Shown here in pieces: positions 22,053-33,700 of a DNA stretch of 64,000 bases (its first letter is position 1; every line of letters starts with the position of its first letter). Where the stretch lies: the NCBI RefSeq assembly GCF_041381155.1, contig NC_091134.1:41499338-41563337 (forward strand), in the 5' to 3' direction. Source of the DNA: Argopecten irradians. Its lineage: Eukaryota; Mollusca; Bivalvia; Pectinida; Pectinidae. Position numbers and translations under genes: made by a program. Below the pieces are notes generated by a model that was given only the letters and a program-made list of their open reading frames with translations, was not told the DNA's origin and did not search any database.

Positions 22053-23091
22053 GTTGGTTGTTCTCATAATTATATTCCAATGGTCAGTGCCTTTCTGTGT
22101 GACTGTTAACCATTGCAAGATTTCAATATAAATCAATGTTTTTATACTTCTACTACTACGGTGCTGACGCATGAATGATGACGTCATATTGACCAAATGT
22201 TGCAAGAAAAACATTAAGAAAATTGTTGCCATGTTGACCTACAAATGTTTTTTCGGCTATTTTGAAGTGCATATTTTTTGCAGCCGAGAGCCTGGTTCTT
22301 GTTTTCAAAATTCAACTAAATATTGGACTTTGAGAGTGTAACATGATTTACGAAAACCTTGGTTATACAAACATTTTTACCCGACTATACTAAATTGACA
22401 TACTATTTCGAAAAGTATAAAAACGGGGCTCTTGCTGGTTTGCTGGTATTAAAACGCATTAAATACCTGGTAATTCTTATCATAGAACCGGATCTCTGAT
22501 ATATAAACCAATGACACTTTCTCTTTGATCTACATTTATAAATAATTTTACAATTCTACAATTTATATTTTACTCAATAGACCATTGTAAAAAAGTCCTT
22601 ACGTTGTATGGCAAATGAAGTTTAATCGTGCTTCACAATAACCATCATCCATAAGGTAACTCAGAGCATGATTCAAATAGATGCAGTTACTGCGTTGTAC
22701 TTCGGCTGGTTGCCCAGGACCCCAAAATAAAATAGGTTATCTTCTGGTCGTTGGTTGCCCATCTCCACACACCTTCAACCTCTTCATCTGTACCGTCTAT
22801 CCAATAATTGTATGAACCTAAAAGAGGTAAGAACGACAAGTACATTGATCAAGCTTATATACATGATCATAGAGTCAAGTCATATCCAGTTGACTTTGCT
22901 TAGTCTTTGAGCTGTCCAAATTATCATAACCAGCTTATAATTCATTGGAAGGAAATTACTTTTTCAAAGCAAGTGTCATGAATAGACAGAAATTAATGAC
23001 ATGGATAGGTACACTAGAATACAATATGATGATGACACAGTGTCAGTAGCGGTTTGGACAAAAGACGCAGGCGTCCCTAACATGCTCAGTG

Positions 23092-23382
23092 GCCTTGGGT
23101 AATTGATCAGTGACCTTGGGGTAATTGATCAGTGACCTTGGGGTAATTGATCAGTGACCTTGGGGTAATTGATCAGGGACCATGGGGGTAATTGATCAGT
23201 GGCCTTGGGGGTAATTGATCAGGGACCATGGGGGTAATTGATCAGTGGCCTTGGGTGTTATTGATCAGTGACATTGGGGGTAATTGATCAGTGGCCTTGG
23301 GGGTAATTGATCAGTGACCTTGGGTAATGGATCAGTGACATTGGGGATAATTGATCAGCGACATTGTGTAATCTATCAGTTG
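23092..23382 (+). repeat. 22-23-bp minisatellite, about 13 copies
   Basis: The unit is GATCAGTGACCTTGGGGTAA plus TT, with G-run length and ACC/GCC/CAT variants. It lies in the intron between exons 4 and 3 of lectin C. Confidence 0.92.
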
Positions 23383-25511
23383 CCTGCCGTTGTCTTGTAA
23401 CGAACCGTAACGTTATTGAGGTTTAATGAACGGTAATCCTTCTGGAAGATAACTGAACCTATGAATACATCAACATGGGATTTCTCATATTTTGACCCTC
23501 ACCATCTATTGTCACAAATCTATTGACAACGATGAATTGAACACGTATTGCCGAATCCCTGATCCACCATTACTGTCCACATGGAATCTAAAGTTCATAC
23601 AATATGTAAATATGAAACTTTCTTGTGCTTTTCGGATAAGCCATTTTATGTACAATGTATGCTAAAACTGCTCTAACCTTGCTACACGAAGACGCCGTGT
23701 CAGAACTGCACGAACTTCGGGACGCCTTTTGCAAATATGCTCATACAAACCTTTTCATATAGTTCTGATACTGATTCTCAGGTTCAAAAATTGTTTCGAA
23801 CCGTCAAACTTATTTTTAGATTGGAAATGCTGATGTTATGGTCCTGTTGCAATAATGTTACACGTGACTCTCCAGATATATGTTTAGTTATTCGGAGTAT
23901 AAACCGGGTTCAAAATTACTATAATGAGTGCTTATCAATCAAAATACTATATATAATGATACCAACCTCCGCGATGAACAATTGTAGATTTCAAAAAGTT
24001 GAATTCAGTGGCCGAACTAACCATTGCCAAATGTGAATGTAGGGCATTGCAGAAAGCCTTCAAAATAAAATGTATTCCGCTCTATTTCAGGGTACTGCCA
24101 GTAATCTACGTCATGACACGCTTACCATTGATGTGATACAAAATGGCTGACTTTCAAAATACAGCCGATTGATGACGTCGATTGGCACCCCTGTATATAT
24201 AGCATGTCAAATCATCTGGTTTTATTTTCATTTTAAATGGATTTTGCTCTCAAAATCAGACATATATTGAATAACAGCATGGGCGCATACTGATACACCC
24301 GTTTCTCACATCTGAAATCTTGTAAGATATGTAAAGCAAATGTGTTATTATCGCAGAACGGTACAAATATATCAAATTATATCAATGGTTATGATAAGAA
24401 ACAAATTGGTTTCTCTCATTTTGTAAAATTATAATATAAAAGATGATATAATTTAATTACCGATGCTTCACCCCATGACGCAACGTCCTGAGATAGCAGG
24501 TAACAGTTGGTGCCGAATCGCTCCCAGCCATCCCTACAGTCACCAGAGACTAAAGAACGGAATTAATTAAGAATCAATACGTAAGCATTTCCACGAGAAA
24601 TCCTGCCTGTACTGGAAGAATCCGGATTTGTGTTGAAACACAACATTAGTAAAATTCAGTACAATTTCTCCGAGGTAAAAGACATTGTGTCGATAGGCTT
24701 GTAAAGACCACAGAATCAAACCAAAAATAGATTCTTGTAAATCCCCTTCGGAGTCTGCTGATTGGGTATTCAGGGCGCATCAATTTCAAATGCTTAATGT
24801 GTGGGTAGGGCAATACATGTAGATGTGAACTATGTAAAGAAATTTTAAAATTCTGTCAAGTATGTCTATTACAGGGGGAGGTAATCAATATTGGAATTTC
24901 ATGAATATTTTGGTCAATTTTTGGTGCGGAATTCAACATAAGATGGCACCCCCACATAAAAGTTTAGCAAGATGGTAGATTTTAATTTCTTTTTATTCAC
25001 AGGTAAGCGAGATGCCATTCTCCAAAATTAGTGACAGGTGACCAGACTTGAAAACTCCATTTAACCTGGACAGTGGCAAACGTTAACATATCGTATATAG
25101 GGAAATCATTTGGTTCTGCGGTCTCTTGTATAACTTATTACGTAATTACTGCCACCAAATACTGTATGTAACAGTATTCCTTTATCGTGTTTTTATGAAT
25201 CCTTTCTGACATATAACTGAAACTACTTATTATGCATAGAAAGCACGTCTTTAAAATCTTCATTTAACATACGAAAAATAATTAATATTGCATATGCAGA
25301 GAACGTATTTCACTTTTGAAATAAAGTTGAAGTAAACATATAACGAATCTAACTGATACTAATTAAGATTTAATACCCCCGTTTAAACTAGCGATTTTTG
25401 TATGCCTATAAATCACTTCGTAGGTATACTTTAACTTAACATAGTTTGTATAAAGTGTCTATGCATCCGGCTTAACCTCAAATATTGCTGTTGACTCGTA
25501 GATTGTTGGGT

Positions 25512-26190
25512 TGTTTGTAAATTTGGGCAAAATATACAAAAAATGTACATTGTGCATTTCAGTTTTGCAAGTCCACACGATTCAGTGCATATTTCTGTCA
25601 CCAAATAACCATGTCATTATGTTTACTAGTGTTTATAGCATGTGGTAGTAGTTTGACCGAATTCGGCTTTATAAAAGCATACATATCGAGTCTTTTTGAC
25701 CTTGTCAGGAAAGTGGCATGCAAATATGGCATATGTGGGACGTCCCAATTAATACCAATGTACATATTCAATGTTATAATGTCATCTGAACATACTGGGA
25801 ATAATGTTTTTAAGAAAATGTTTAATTTAAGAGTTTAAGTGCATTTCCACTAATCTGCACGTTTTGCCCCAAATACAGCAGTTAAATATTTTTTTTTTCA
25901 AAAATAGTCTTCGTTTCATGTTCAGTGTTCCTAAAAGTATATAATACACGTATTTGAGATGATTGAAATGGCTTCATGTATGCTATATTTGTATCAAATA
26001 ATCTAAAGACGCCATTTTCTTGACAAGGTCAAAAAGGACTCGATGAGTAAGCCTTTGTAAAGTCGAATCCGGTCAAACCATCGCGCCTACTACATGCTAT
26101 AAACACTAGTAAACATATAATGGCATGGTAAATTGGTGACAGAAATATGTACTGAACCATGTGGAACATTTTGCAAAAAATTACAAACAA
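25512..26190. repeat. Imperfect inverted repeat with ~150-bp arms
   Basis: 25575-25710 is repeated in inverted orientation at about 26015-26165. Shared blocks include TTTCTGTCACCAA, TTACTAGTGTTTATAGCATG and TTTTTGACCTTGTCA. The loop is ~300 bp. The 75-codon plus-strand frame in the left arm is not conserved in the right arm, so I do not call it a gene. It lies in intron 1 of lectin C. Confidence 0.75.
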
Positions 26191-26290
26191 CACAACAAGC
26201 TGCGCTCAACATTAATTAAGGTAAAGGTAGATGCATATACACTTTTTTTAGTAACTGAGTTATGTTCAATATGAAATGTCCGAAATATAT

Positions 26291-26485
26291 AGGCCCGGCC
26301 GGGGTTCGATCCCCGGAACGGACGTGAAAAGGTTAGGGGTCACCTGCCCGATCACGTTGGTTTTCTCCGGGCACTCCGGTTTCCTCCCACTATTAGATCC
26401 CTTGCGCGCATACATTCGGGCCATCGAGAGTGATTTGCATAAGCTGTATAACTTGTTTTGTAATCGATGTAAAATAAATAAAGTT
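26291..26485 (+). mobile_element. 5'-truncated tRNA-derived SINE
   Basis: GGTTCGATCCC at 26303-26313 is a good Pol III B box within a CCGG/CCGG tRNA T-arm-like stem. It is followed by a body with GGTTTTCTCCGGGCACTCCG and TTTCCTCCCAC and an A-rich tail (AAAATAAATAAAG). The body resembles the conserved central domain of bivalve SINEs, from memory. No A box is visible at the expected distance, so it appears truncated and inactive. Confidence 0.65.
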
Positions 26486-26799
26486 TATATTTACATGATA
26501 CACATAAGCTGGTTATTGTTAAAGATGCTCCGTCGCCAACAGAGCATAAATGACACTAATCATTTGAACAGTAAAATTAGAAGCTCAAACTTTTTAATGC
26601 TGGTAATTGTGTAAAGTAAGTAACTTTTGTAACTGAAGAAAATTACCGAATCGTCTGCTGCTGTTTTTGATAGAGGAAAAAATACCATTTGTCAGCGGTG
26701 GAGCATCTTAAACAAAAGAGAACTTTTAAGAAGCAATTACAAACCTCCTTCGTTAATCACAAAGAATACAAACAGAACAAAAAATGTCTTCATGTTTTA

Positions 26800-29097
26800 G
26801 TAGCTCCTACTACCTTAGTGCACATATAGATAAGACTGGATGTGAGATCCAAACAGGTGTACGTATAGATAGATGGTTTTGTAAACGAGAATTTCGCAAC
26901 CTAAATAAAACGTTGCCAAAATGTTGTCCGGACGTTATGTGCCCACTGGGTTCTCAAGGATACAATACGTATATGTCCATGCAGTGAATCTCGTTACCTC
27001 GAGGTTTACGATATCGTATTATAGCAGTAGCTATTCCACTTAACTTGAACATATGTAGTAAACATTTTAATCCTGACTGAAAATTAAACAACGTCTTTGG
27101 TTTCAATTTCGTGTTAAGTATGTAGACCAAAGAAGTTATGAGATTTTCAAATACAATTTATCAATATCTGTAGCAAGTTGCCAGTTGCAAATTTTGTCAA
27201 AAATAAACATTTCTATTTTTAGCATATTTTTAGACGTGAATTTTAAGAAATGGCCCATTTTGTGACCATATAAAAATTGTTTTGTTCGCTTTGAGTAGAA
27301 CCACAGTTTTGTTCGCTTTAAGTAGAACCACAATTTTAACATTTTTAACTGAAATTGTTTTCACTTAGATCATCAATGCGCCTTCATTTTTAGCTGTATC
27401 GAGCTAATTTTTGCTGTAAATCTTTACTAGGTTCGTGGTAATTAAAATATTGAGCAATGATATGTGAAATGATACACCTTTGTCGCTGGTATATTTTTCA
27501 AAGAACACTACTGGAAAATAAATTCAACAAACATCCATACAAATCACACACCTCATTAGGAAATTATGATTTTAATATCTTCTGTGTATGGTCAAAACGG
27601 CAATATTCCCATAAAATTCAATATTTTGTCAACTAGGGTTGTATGAAGTTGGCTCGATATACGACGTCAATTAGATATCTTTGAGTGACAATAGCTCAAA
27701 AACGAGCACATGGACATATGTTTTTTTTCTTTCATTTCCTTTTATGGTATGAACTTCTATTTTTCAAAATCTTTATGAGAAAAAGTTTAATACAAGAAAA
27801 TTTTGACTTCTCAGAAGAGTACATCATTAATAGGGTCCGGCTGTATATATGCAAATCTTTATAAGGTTTGCAATTTAAGTAAAACGTTCACAAAAGTTGT
27901 AATTTTTGAAAATTTATTTATCAATAAGCTAATGTTCAATAGACCGAATTAATTGAATGTGTATTCAACTATCACCGATACAGCCTTCAGGAATATAGTC
28001 GGAAAGGTACGAAAAATGAAACAAGTTGGGAGGTTAATAGAAGTGTGGGGACAAGTTTGATTTGATTTAGTAGTGGTAAAAAAAAAAAAAAAAAAATAAA
28101 CGAGACACATATAAATTGGTCACAGTGACCTACTTTAATGATACTGGTTTCCATTCAACATTTAAGTTCATTCTTTCCTTCAAAAATAATTTCAAATACA
28201 TATATTCCTATACACATTTACAAACAAGAACAAGAAAATGTGAAATCACAGATGTTTTTACATAAACTATTGAAACATCAACGAAATATTAATGGATAAA
28301 AGACAAAATTCAAACAACATACCCTGAAAGAATGACTAAAATAAATGTCATTTCGGTACAAGCATATCGCAGTGTAACGTGCTTTGTTCCATTTTGGTTT
28401 CCGGAAGTGATTGCTAAATGTTACACAGACATCGCCATTATCAATAAAGTTGTTTACCCTTTACATCAATTGACATACTAATATAATTGCTTTTCATGGG
28501 TTACTTTGAAATTTTTGAACGCTAAACACCTGGCAATTTCATGAAAATTTATCTTTGGTGCCGATTTCCAGGCAATGAACGAAAAATCTGATGTCGTGAA
28601 AATTACGATTTTATAAGCAAATGTAGAGAAATAAATCATCATCCATAACGAAATTGTCTAAAACTGTCCGAGTTATAAGTTTGCCAATAACAGTCGATTT
28701 TTAACTGGAATTAGGACTTTTGATAATTTTAGATTGAAATCATGATTACTTTATATAAATGTAAAACGTACACACTTGGGAATCCAATGTATAATGTAAC
28801 TGTGGCAATAACAAATGAAACCTTTGTATATTTACTGTTTACATGCGATCGCATTTTTGTTTCATTATTGTTTAACAATCGCAAAAGCAGGTATATACGA
28901 CATGCAACAATGTTTGCTGTAAGAGTAGTTTAGAAATGCAAACTATTTTAAGCTAACAAAATTTTATTTCCAAATGAATAATATTAGAAGTCACTCTTGG
29001 TTCTTTTAAATGACAAGGGAGACGAACTTCTCCAGCAACAATGTTTATTAAACACTAAATTCGTCTATGAAACATTTTAACATTATCTAAATCAATC
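26800..29097. other. Intergenic between lectin C and SYT12; no gene seen
   Basis: AT-rich. It holds two 27-bp direct repeats (TTTTGTTCGCTTTRAGTAGA-type, about 27277-27332) and a run of 19 A at 28078-28096. No exon or RNA gene is supported. Confidence 0.5.
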
Positions 29098-29099
29098 TT

Positions 29100-29558
29100 A
29101 TAATATTATAGATAAAGTTCTCCTTATCCTCAAACCATATAATATTATAGATAAAGTTCTCCTTATCCTCAAACCATATAATATTATAGATAAAGTTCTC
29201 CTTATCCTCAAACCATATAATATTATAGATAAAGTTCTCCTTATCCTCAAACCATATAATATTATAGATAAAGTTCTCCTTATCCTCAAACCATATAATA
29301 TTATAGATAAAGTTCTCCTTATCCTCAAACCATATAATATTATAGATAAAGTTCTCCTTATCCTCAAACCATATAATATTATAGATAAAGTTCTCCTTAT
29401 CCTCAAACCATATAATATTATAGATAAAGTTCTCCTTATCCTCAAACCATATAATATTATAGATAAAGTTCTCCTTATCCTCAAACCATATAATATTATA
29501 GATAAAGTTCTCCCTATCCTCAAACCATATAATATTATAGATAAAGTTCTCCTTATCC
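29100..29558 (+). repeat. 39-bp tandem array, ~12 nearly identical copies
   Basis: The unit is TATAATATTATAGATAAAGT followed by TCTCCTTATCCTCAAACCA. Copies are identical except for one substitution at about 29514 and the decayed last border. As 39 is divisible by three, the minus strand reads as a 13-residue repeat for 141 codons, but with no start context, flanking coding sequence or splice support; I treat it as non-coding. Confidence 0.95.
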
Positions 29559-29559
29559 T

Positions 29560-30550
29560 GGAACCGAATGCACCAAAGGCGAAGCTGATAACAGCGAAAG
29601 CGTTTGGGGTCTTGCTATCATTTGGATGTTTTTAGATGTTATAAAAGAAACAGTTTTGAAATTGACATTGCATCAAAAGCAGATGTGGATATCAGACACA
29701 GACATTTGATTAATGTTCATTTCACTTACACATAGAAATATATAAAAGGACCATAATCATTATATTAATAGGTGGAAATACATAATTATTATGTGGATAC
29801 AATGGAACTGATAACTCTCCAAAATAAAACGCACGAAAAGGCAAGTATCATAAGTATATAATTCAGACTGGAAATAAGTAAACAATGTACATTTGTATTA
29901 TAAAACAGTACCCCCATTCTCGTACGCTAGACATCTTGTAAACCTTATTTTTTAGTTATGATTTACAGGCAAATGCTAGAATTTATAGAAGTTATCTCCC
30001 TTTGTTATTGATGTCACTGCCTATGATTTACAACAATAACATTTATTATATCTACTGTTATTAACAATCAAACGCAAATTGTTTCAATGCATTGATGGGC
30101 GGTCTACGAAATGAATTTTCTTTGGAACAATTTACATACATGCGTTACACTGTATAGCACCCATTTAAGCAAGCTCACAGGCATATGAGGGTCTATATAT
30201 ACACCAAATATCTATTGTATTATTTCAGACAATACAATCGATGCTTAATATTCCATACGGCGCAACGAAAAATCAATTTTTGATAAAAGAAATTTTGTCA
30301 CGGGGTATATGTTTTATTACCCCAATCAATCTATTTCTAATATATCTGAATTAAATTGAACCAAAACTAAATCAAATTAACTTACAAAACCCGGCTATGC
30401 CCATCTTCAGTTATGAATTCAAAAATTTAAAGCTAATGAGAAATACATTGTAGACACTGTATCATGAAAATGTATACACAAAGAAAGGAATATTTGTGAC
30501 AAAATATAGATTTAACTTATATATTGTCAGAAAACTAATTCATTTTTAAA
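29560..30550. other. Region downstream of SYT12 stop; 3' UTR plus unknown
   Basis: This must hold the SYT12 3' UTR; I cannot fix its end. The motif AAGTTATCTCCCTTTG lies at 29988-30003. No other gene is seen. Confidence 0.4.
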
Positions 30551-30721
30551 TCATTTTCTTAGATAATGCCACATAGCGATAGGTTTCCTTAATGACGTCA
30601 TCATTTGGTTCCAATGCGAAAGCTCTGTACCGGAAGTGTTCGCTCCAACAATGATATGGCCGAGAGATGGCGTGCGATTCTCAGGAATCACCTCAGATAC
30701 TGTAATCCTAAGCTGGACAGT
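30551..30721 (-). CDS. SYT12: SYT12 exon 8 (end of C2B and stop)
   Basis: It reads [20 protein letters not shown] to [20 protein letters not shown], then K and TGA. Loop 3 (SEVIPENRT) has no aspartate. The HWNQM and WH motifs of the C-terminal helix are conserved. Confidence 0.93.
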   Translation of the reverse strand, partial: TVQLRITVSEVIPENRTPSLGHIIVGANTSGTELSHWNQMMTSLRKPIAMWHYLRK

Positions 30722-33700
30722 CTGTAAGAACAGTTAGCGTAGACATTTAGAAGTCTTATGACATATAGGATCAACATAAATGCACTTTTGTATATAAAAA
30801 AACTTTACTTTTATGTGTTTATATTAAGAGAGTTTTATTTTGTTCAGTACATGAAAAGTCCTGTAAAATATTTTTTCTACGATTTTTTTTGTTGCGATAT
30901 CGAATGGTCGTTATCAAAATAATTAAATTCTCTTAGAGCAACATTTGTGATTGGAAATTAATCTTATTCATATTTACATATAAGAAGAGTTACCATCTAT
31001 TCTTAAAAATAACTTTAAACGAATTTTCTTTAATAGTGAATTTCGCAAAAGTAACTCGGACGCAAAAGAAAATTGGTTCAGTGTATATAAGCTAAAAAAG
31101 ATCAAGCCATGAACAAAATTTTTAATCAGATTTAAAAATATCCAGGAGAATATCACAGTACAAATGGTTTCACTATAAAATTGAACTAACAAGAAAAGAA
31201 AATTAAGGGTAGTTATGAAGCTTTAAAACCAATTGGAGTGCGTGCTTGTTATGTCAATATACCTTCTTTTCTCATTCGAATATAATACAGCAAGGACATA
31301 GTCATTCAGATCCCCCGCCAATGGAGATATGAAAGCTGAAGTAAGTTTAATTGTGGAGACTTATGTGTATGAAAAAAAAAACAACAGGAAAAAGGAAGTT
31401 GAGCTAAAGAAAGATGGAGTATAATTCAAGTAGAGCGGGGCTGCAATTGTTGAATCAGGTATACAGCCTTGACATTTATATTAGACTATATACACAAAGA
31501 TGAGTGGAGTTTTGCAAAGTAACATTTACCATTTACCATGATATTTTCAGCAATGTTTCCATGGTAACGGAAAAAGTGCAAAAAATGAAAACCTAAAAAT
31601 AGCAAAAGGTACTAGACCATAACAAGAGATCCCAGAGGGATCTTGGCGCCCACCTATCTATCTATGATCTATGTCTGACAATGGAAAGAGGAATCTTTTC
31701 CCTGCTTTTAAAACTTTTTCAAACACACTACATATAAAATTTGAGACAGATCGCTATAGTACTTTCTAAGAAATAGTGGTAACAAACTACAACAATGAAA
31801 TCTAAGATGGCGGCCGATTGGCCATCTTGTTTATTGATCAGTCCCGAAAGGCATTATGGATCAGTCCTTAAAGGTACTATGCACAACTAGGGTACAAGGG
31901 GAAACTATGCATGGAATTTGAGAAAGATCCCTTCAGTACTTTCTGAGAAATAGCGATAACAAACTTTAACTATTAAAATCCAAGATGGCGGTCGGTCGGT
32001 CATCTTGTATACCGATCGGTCCAAAAATACAATATGCACATCTAGGGTCCTAGGGGAACCTGTATATGAAATTTGAGAAAGATCCCTTTAGCACTTTTTA
32101 AGAAATAGTGGTAACAAACTTTAACTATCAAAATCCAAGATGGCCACCTGTCGGCCATCTTGTTGACCGATCGGTCCCAAAATGCAATATGCACAACTAG
32201 GGTCCTAGGGGAACCTGCATATGAAATTTGAAAAAGATCCCTTCAGGACTTTTTGAGAAATAGCGGAAACAAACTTTAACTATCAAAATCCAAGATGGCC
32301 ACCTGTCGGCCATCTTGCTCACCGCTCGGTCCCAAAATGCAACATGCACAACTAGGGCCCTAGGGGAACCTATATATGAAATTTGAGAAAGATCCCTTCA
32401 GTACTTTTTGAGAAATAGCGGTAACAAACTTTAACTATCAAAATCCAAGATGGCCGCCTGTCGGCCATTTTGTTTACCGATCGGTCCCAAAATGCAACAT
32501 GCACAACTAAGGCCCTAGTGGAACCTATATATGAAATTTGAGAAAGATCCCTTCAGTTCTTTTTGAGAAATAGCGGAAACAAACTTTAACTATCAAAATC
32601 CAAGATGGCCGCCTGTCGGCCATCTTGTTCACCGATCGGTCCCAAAATGCAACATGCACAACTAGGGTCCTAGGGGAACCTATATCTGAAATTTAAGAAA
32701 GATCCCTTTGGCACTTTTTGAGAAATAGCGGTAACAAACTTTAACTATCAAAATCCAATATGGCCGCCTGTCGGCTATCTTGTTCACCGATCGGTCCCAA
32801 AATGCAATATGCACAAATAGGGTCCTAGGGGAACCTGTATATGAAATTTGAGAAAGATCCCTTCAGTTCTTTTTAGAAATAGCGGAAACAAACTTTAACA
32901 ATAAAAATCCAAGATGGCCGCCTGTCGGCCTCTTGTTCACCGATCGGTCCCAAAATGCAATATGCACAACTAGGGTCCTAGGGGAACCTGTATATGAAAT
33001 TTGAGAAAGATCGCTTCTTCACTTTTTAAGAAATAGCGGTAACAAACTTTAACTATCAAAATCCAAGATGGCCGCCTGTCGGCCATCTTGTCGACCGATC
33101 TGTCCCAAAATGCACTATGCACAACTAGGGTCCTAGGGGAACCTACGTATGAAATTTGAGAAAGATCCCTTCTGTACTTTCTGAGAAATAGCGGTAACAA
33201 GAATTGTTAACGGACGGACGGACGGACGGACGGACGGACGGAAGGACGGAACCCATTTGTATATCCCCCGCCAACTTCGTTGGGCGGGGGATAAAAAACT
33301 GCACTTTCTTTCATTAGTATTGACTGTACTTCACTTTATTGTTATGTCACAAAATAGAAGGATAACAAAACACACTCTGAATCATTTCCGAGCTTAATGA
33401 CTTTTTATATTTGTAAATGTGTACCATGATGAGGATGGATACTTAAATACAAGTTTATGTTAGTTGGTAAGCATACGGATGTACATTCTATCTTAAATAC
33501 CTTATATTCTACGATATAAACTTACATGAAAGGACGCGGCAAATGTAATGCAATATAGATTTTTTTCGTTTAAGAAATAAAAGTACTTTATTAGACACTC
33601 TTTTTGATGAACTTACAGGTAAGGCCATGGCGGGTGTAATATTATAGTGACATTTTCTATAAAGATGCCAATATTATGATATAAACTTACAGGTAAGGCC

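Larger units (their letters stand above)
21241..26793 (-). pseudogene. C-type lectin C, all exons present but frameshifted in exon 4
   Basis: Five exons align with lectin B: 26745-26793 (signal peptide MKTFFVLFVFFVINEG), 24461-24549, 23967-24057, 22603-22817 and 21270-21303. All splice sites are GT-AG and phases match. Exon 4 carries one extra base near 22732-22736: where B reads TATTTTAACTGGGG, C reads TATTTTATTTTGGGG. The frame then runs into a stop shortly before the AVQRSN-like region; after the insertion the frame is clean to the end, with QPA in place of QPD, and YCEARLNFIC. A sequencing error or null allele would explain this as well as a true pseudogene. The first exon lies 2.2 kb upstream of exon 2, farther than in B. 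ATTAAA at 21241-21246 could serve as poly(A) signal. Confidence 0.75.

Noticed and set aside
29098-29523. 141-codon minus-strand frame made of a 13-residue repeat
   Set aside because: It is the 39-bp array read in phase; there is no coding context on either side.
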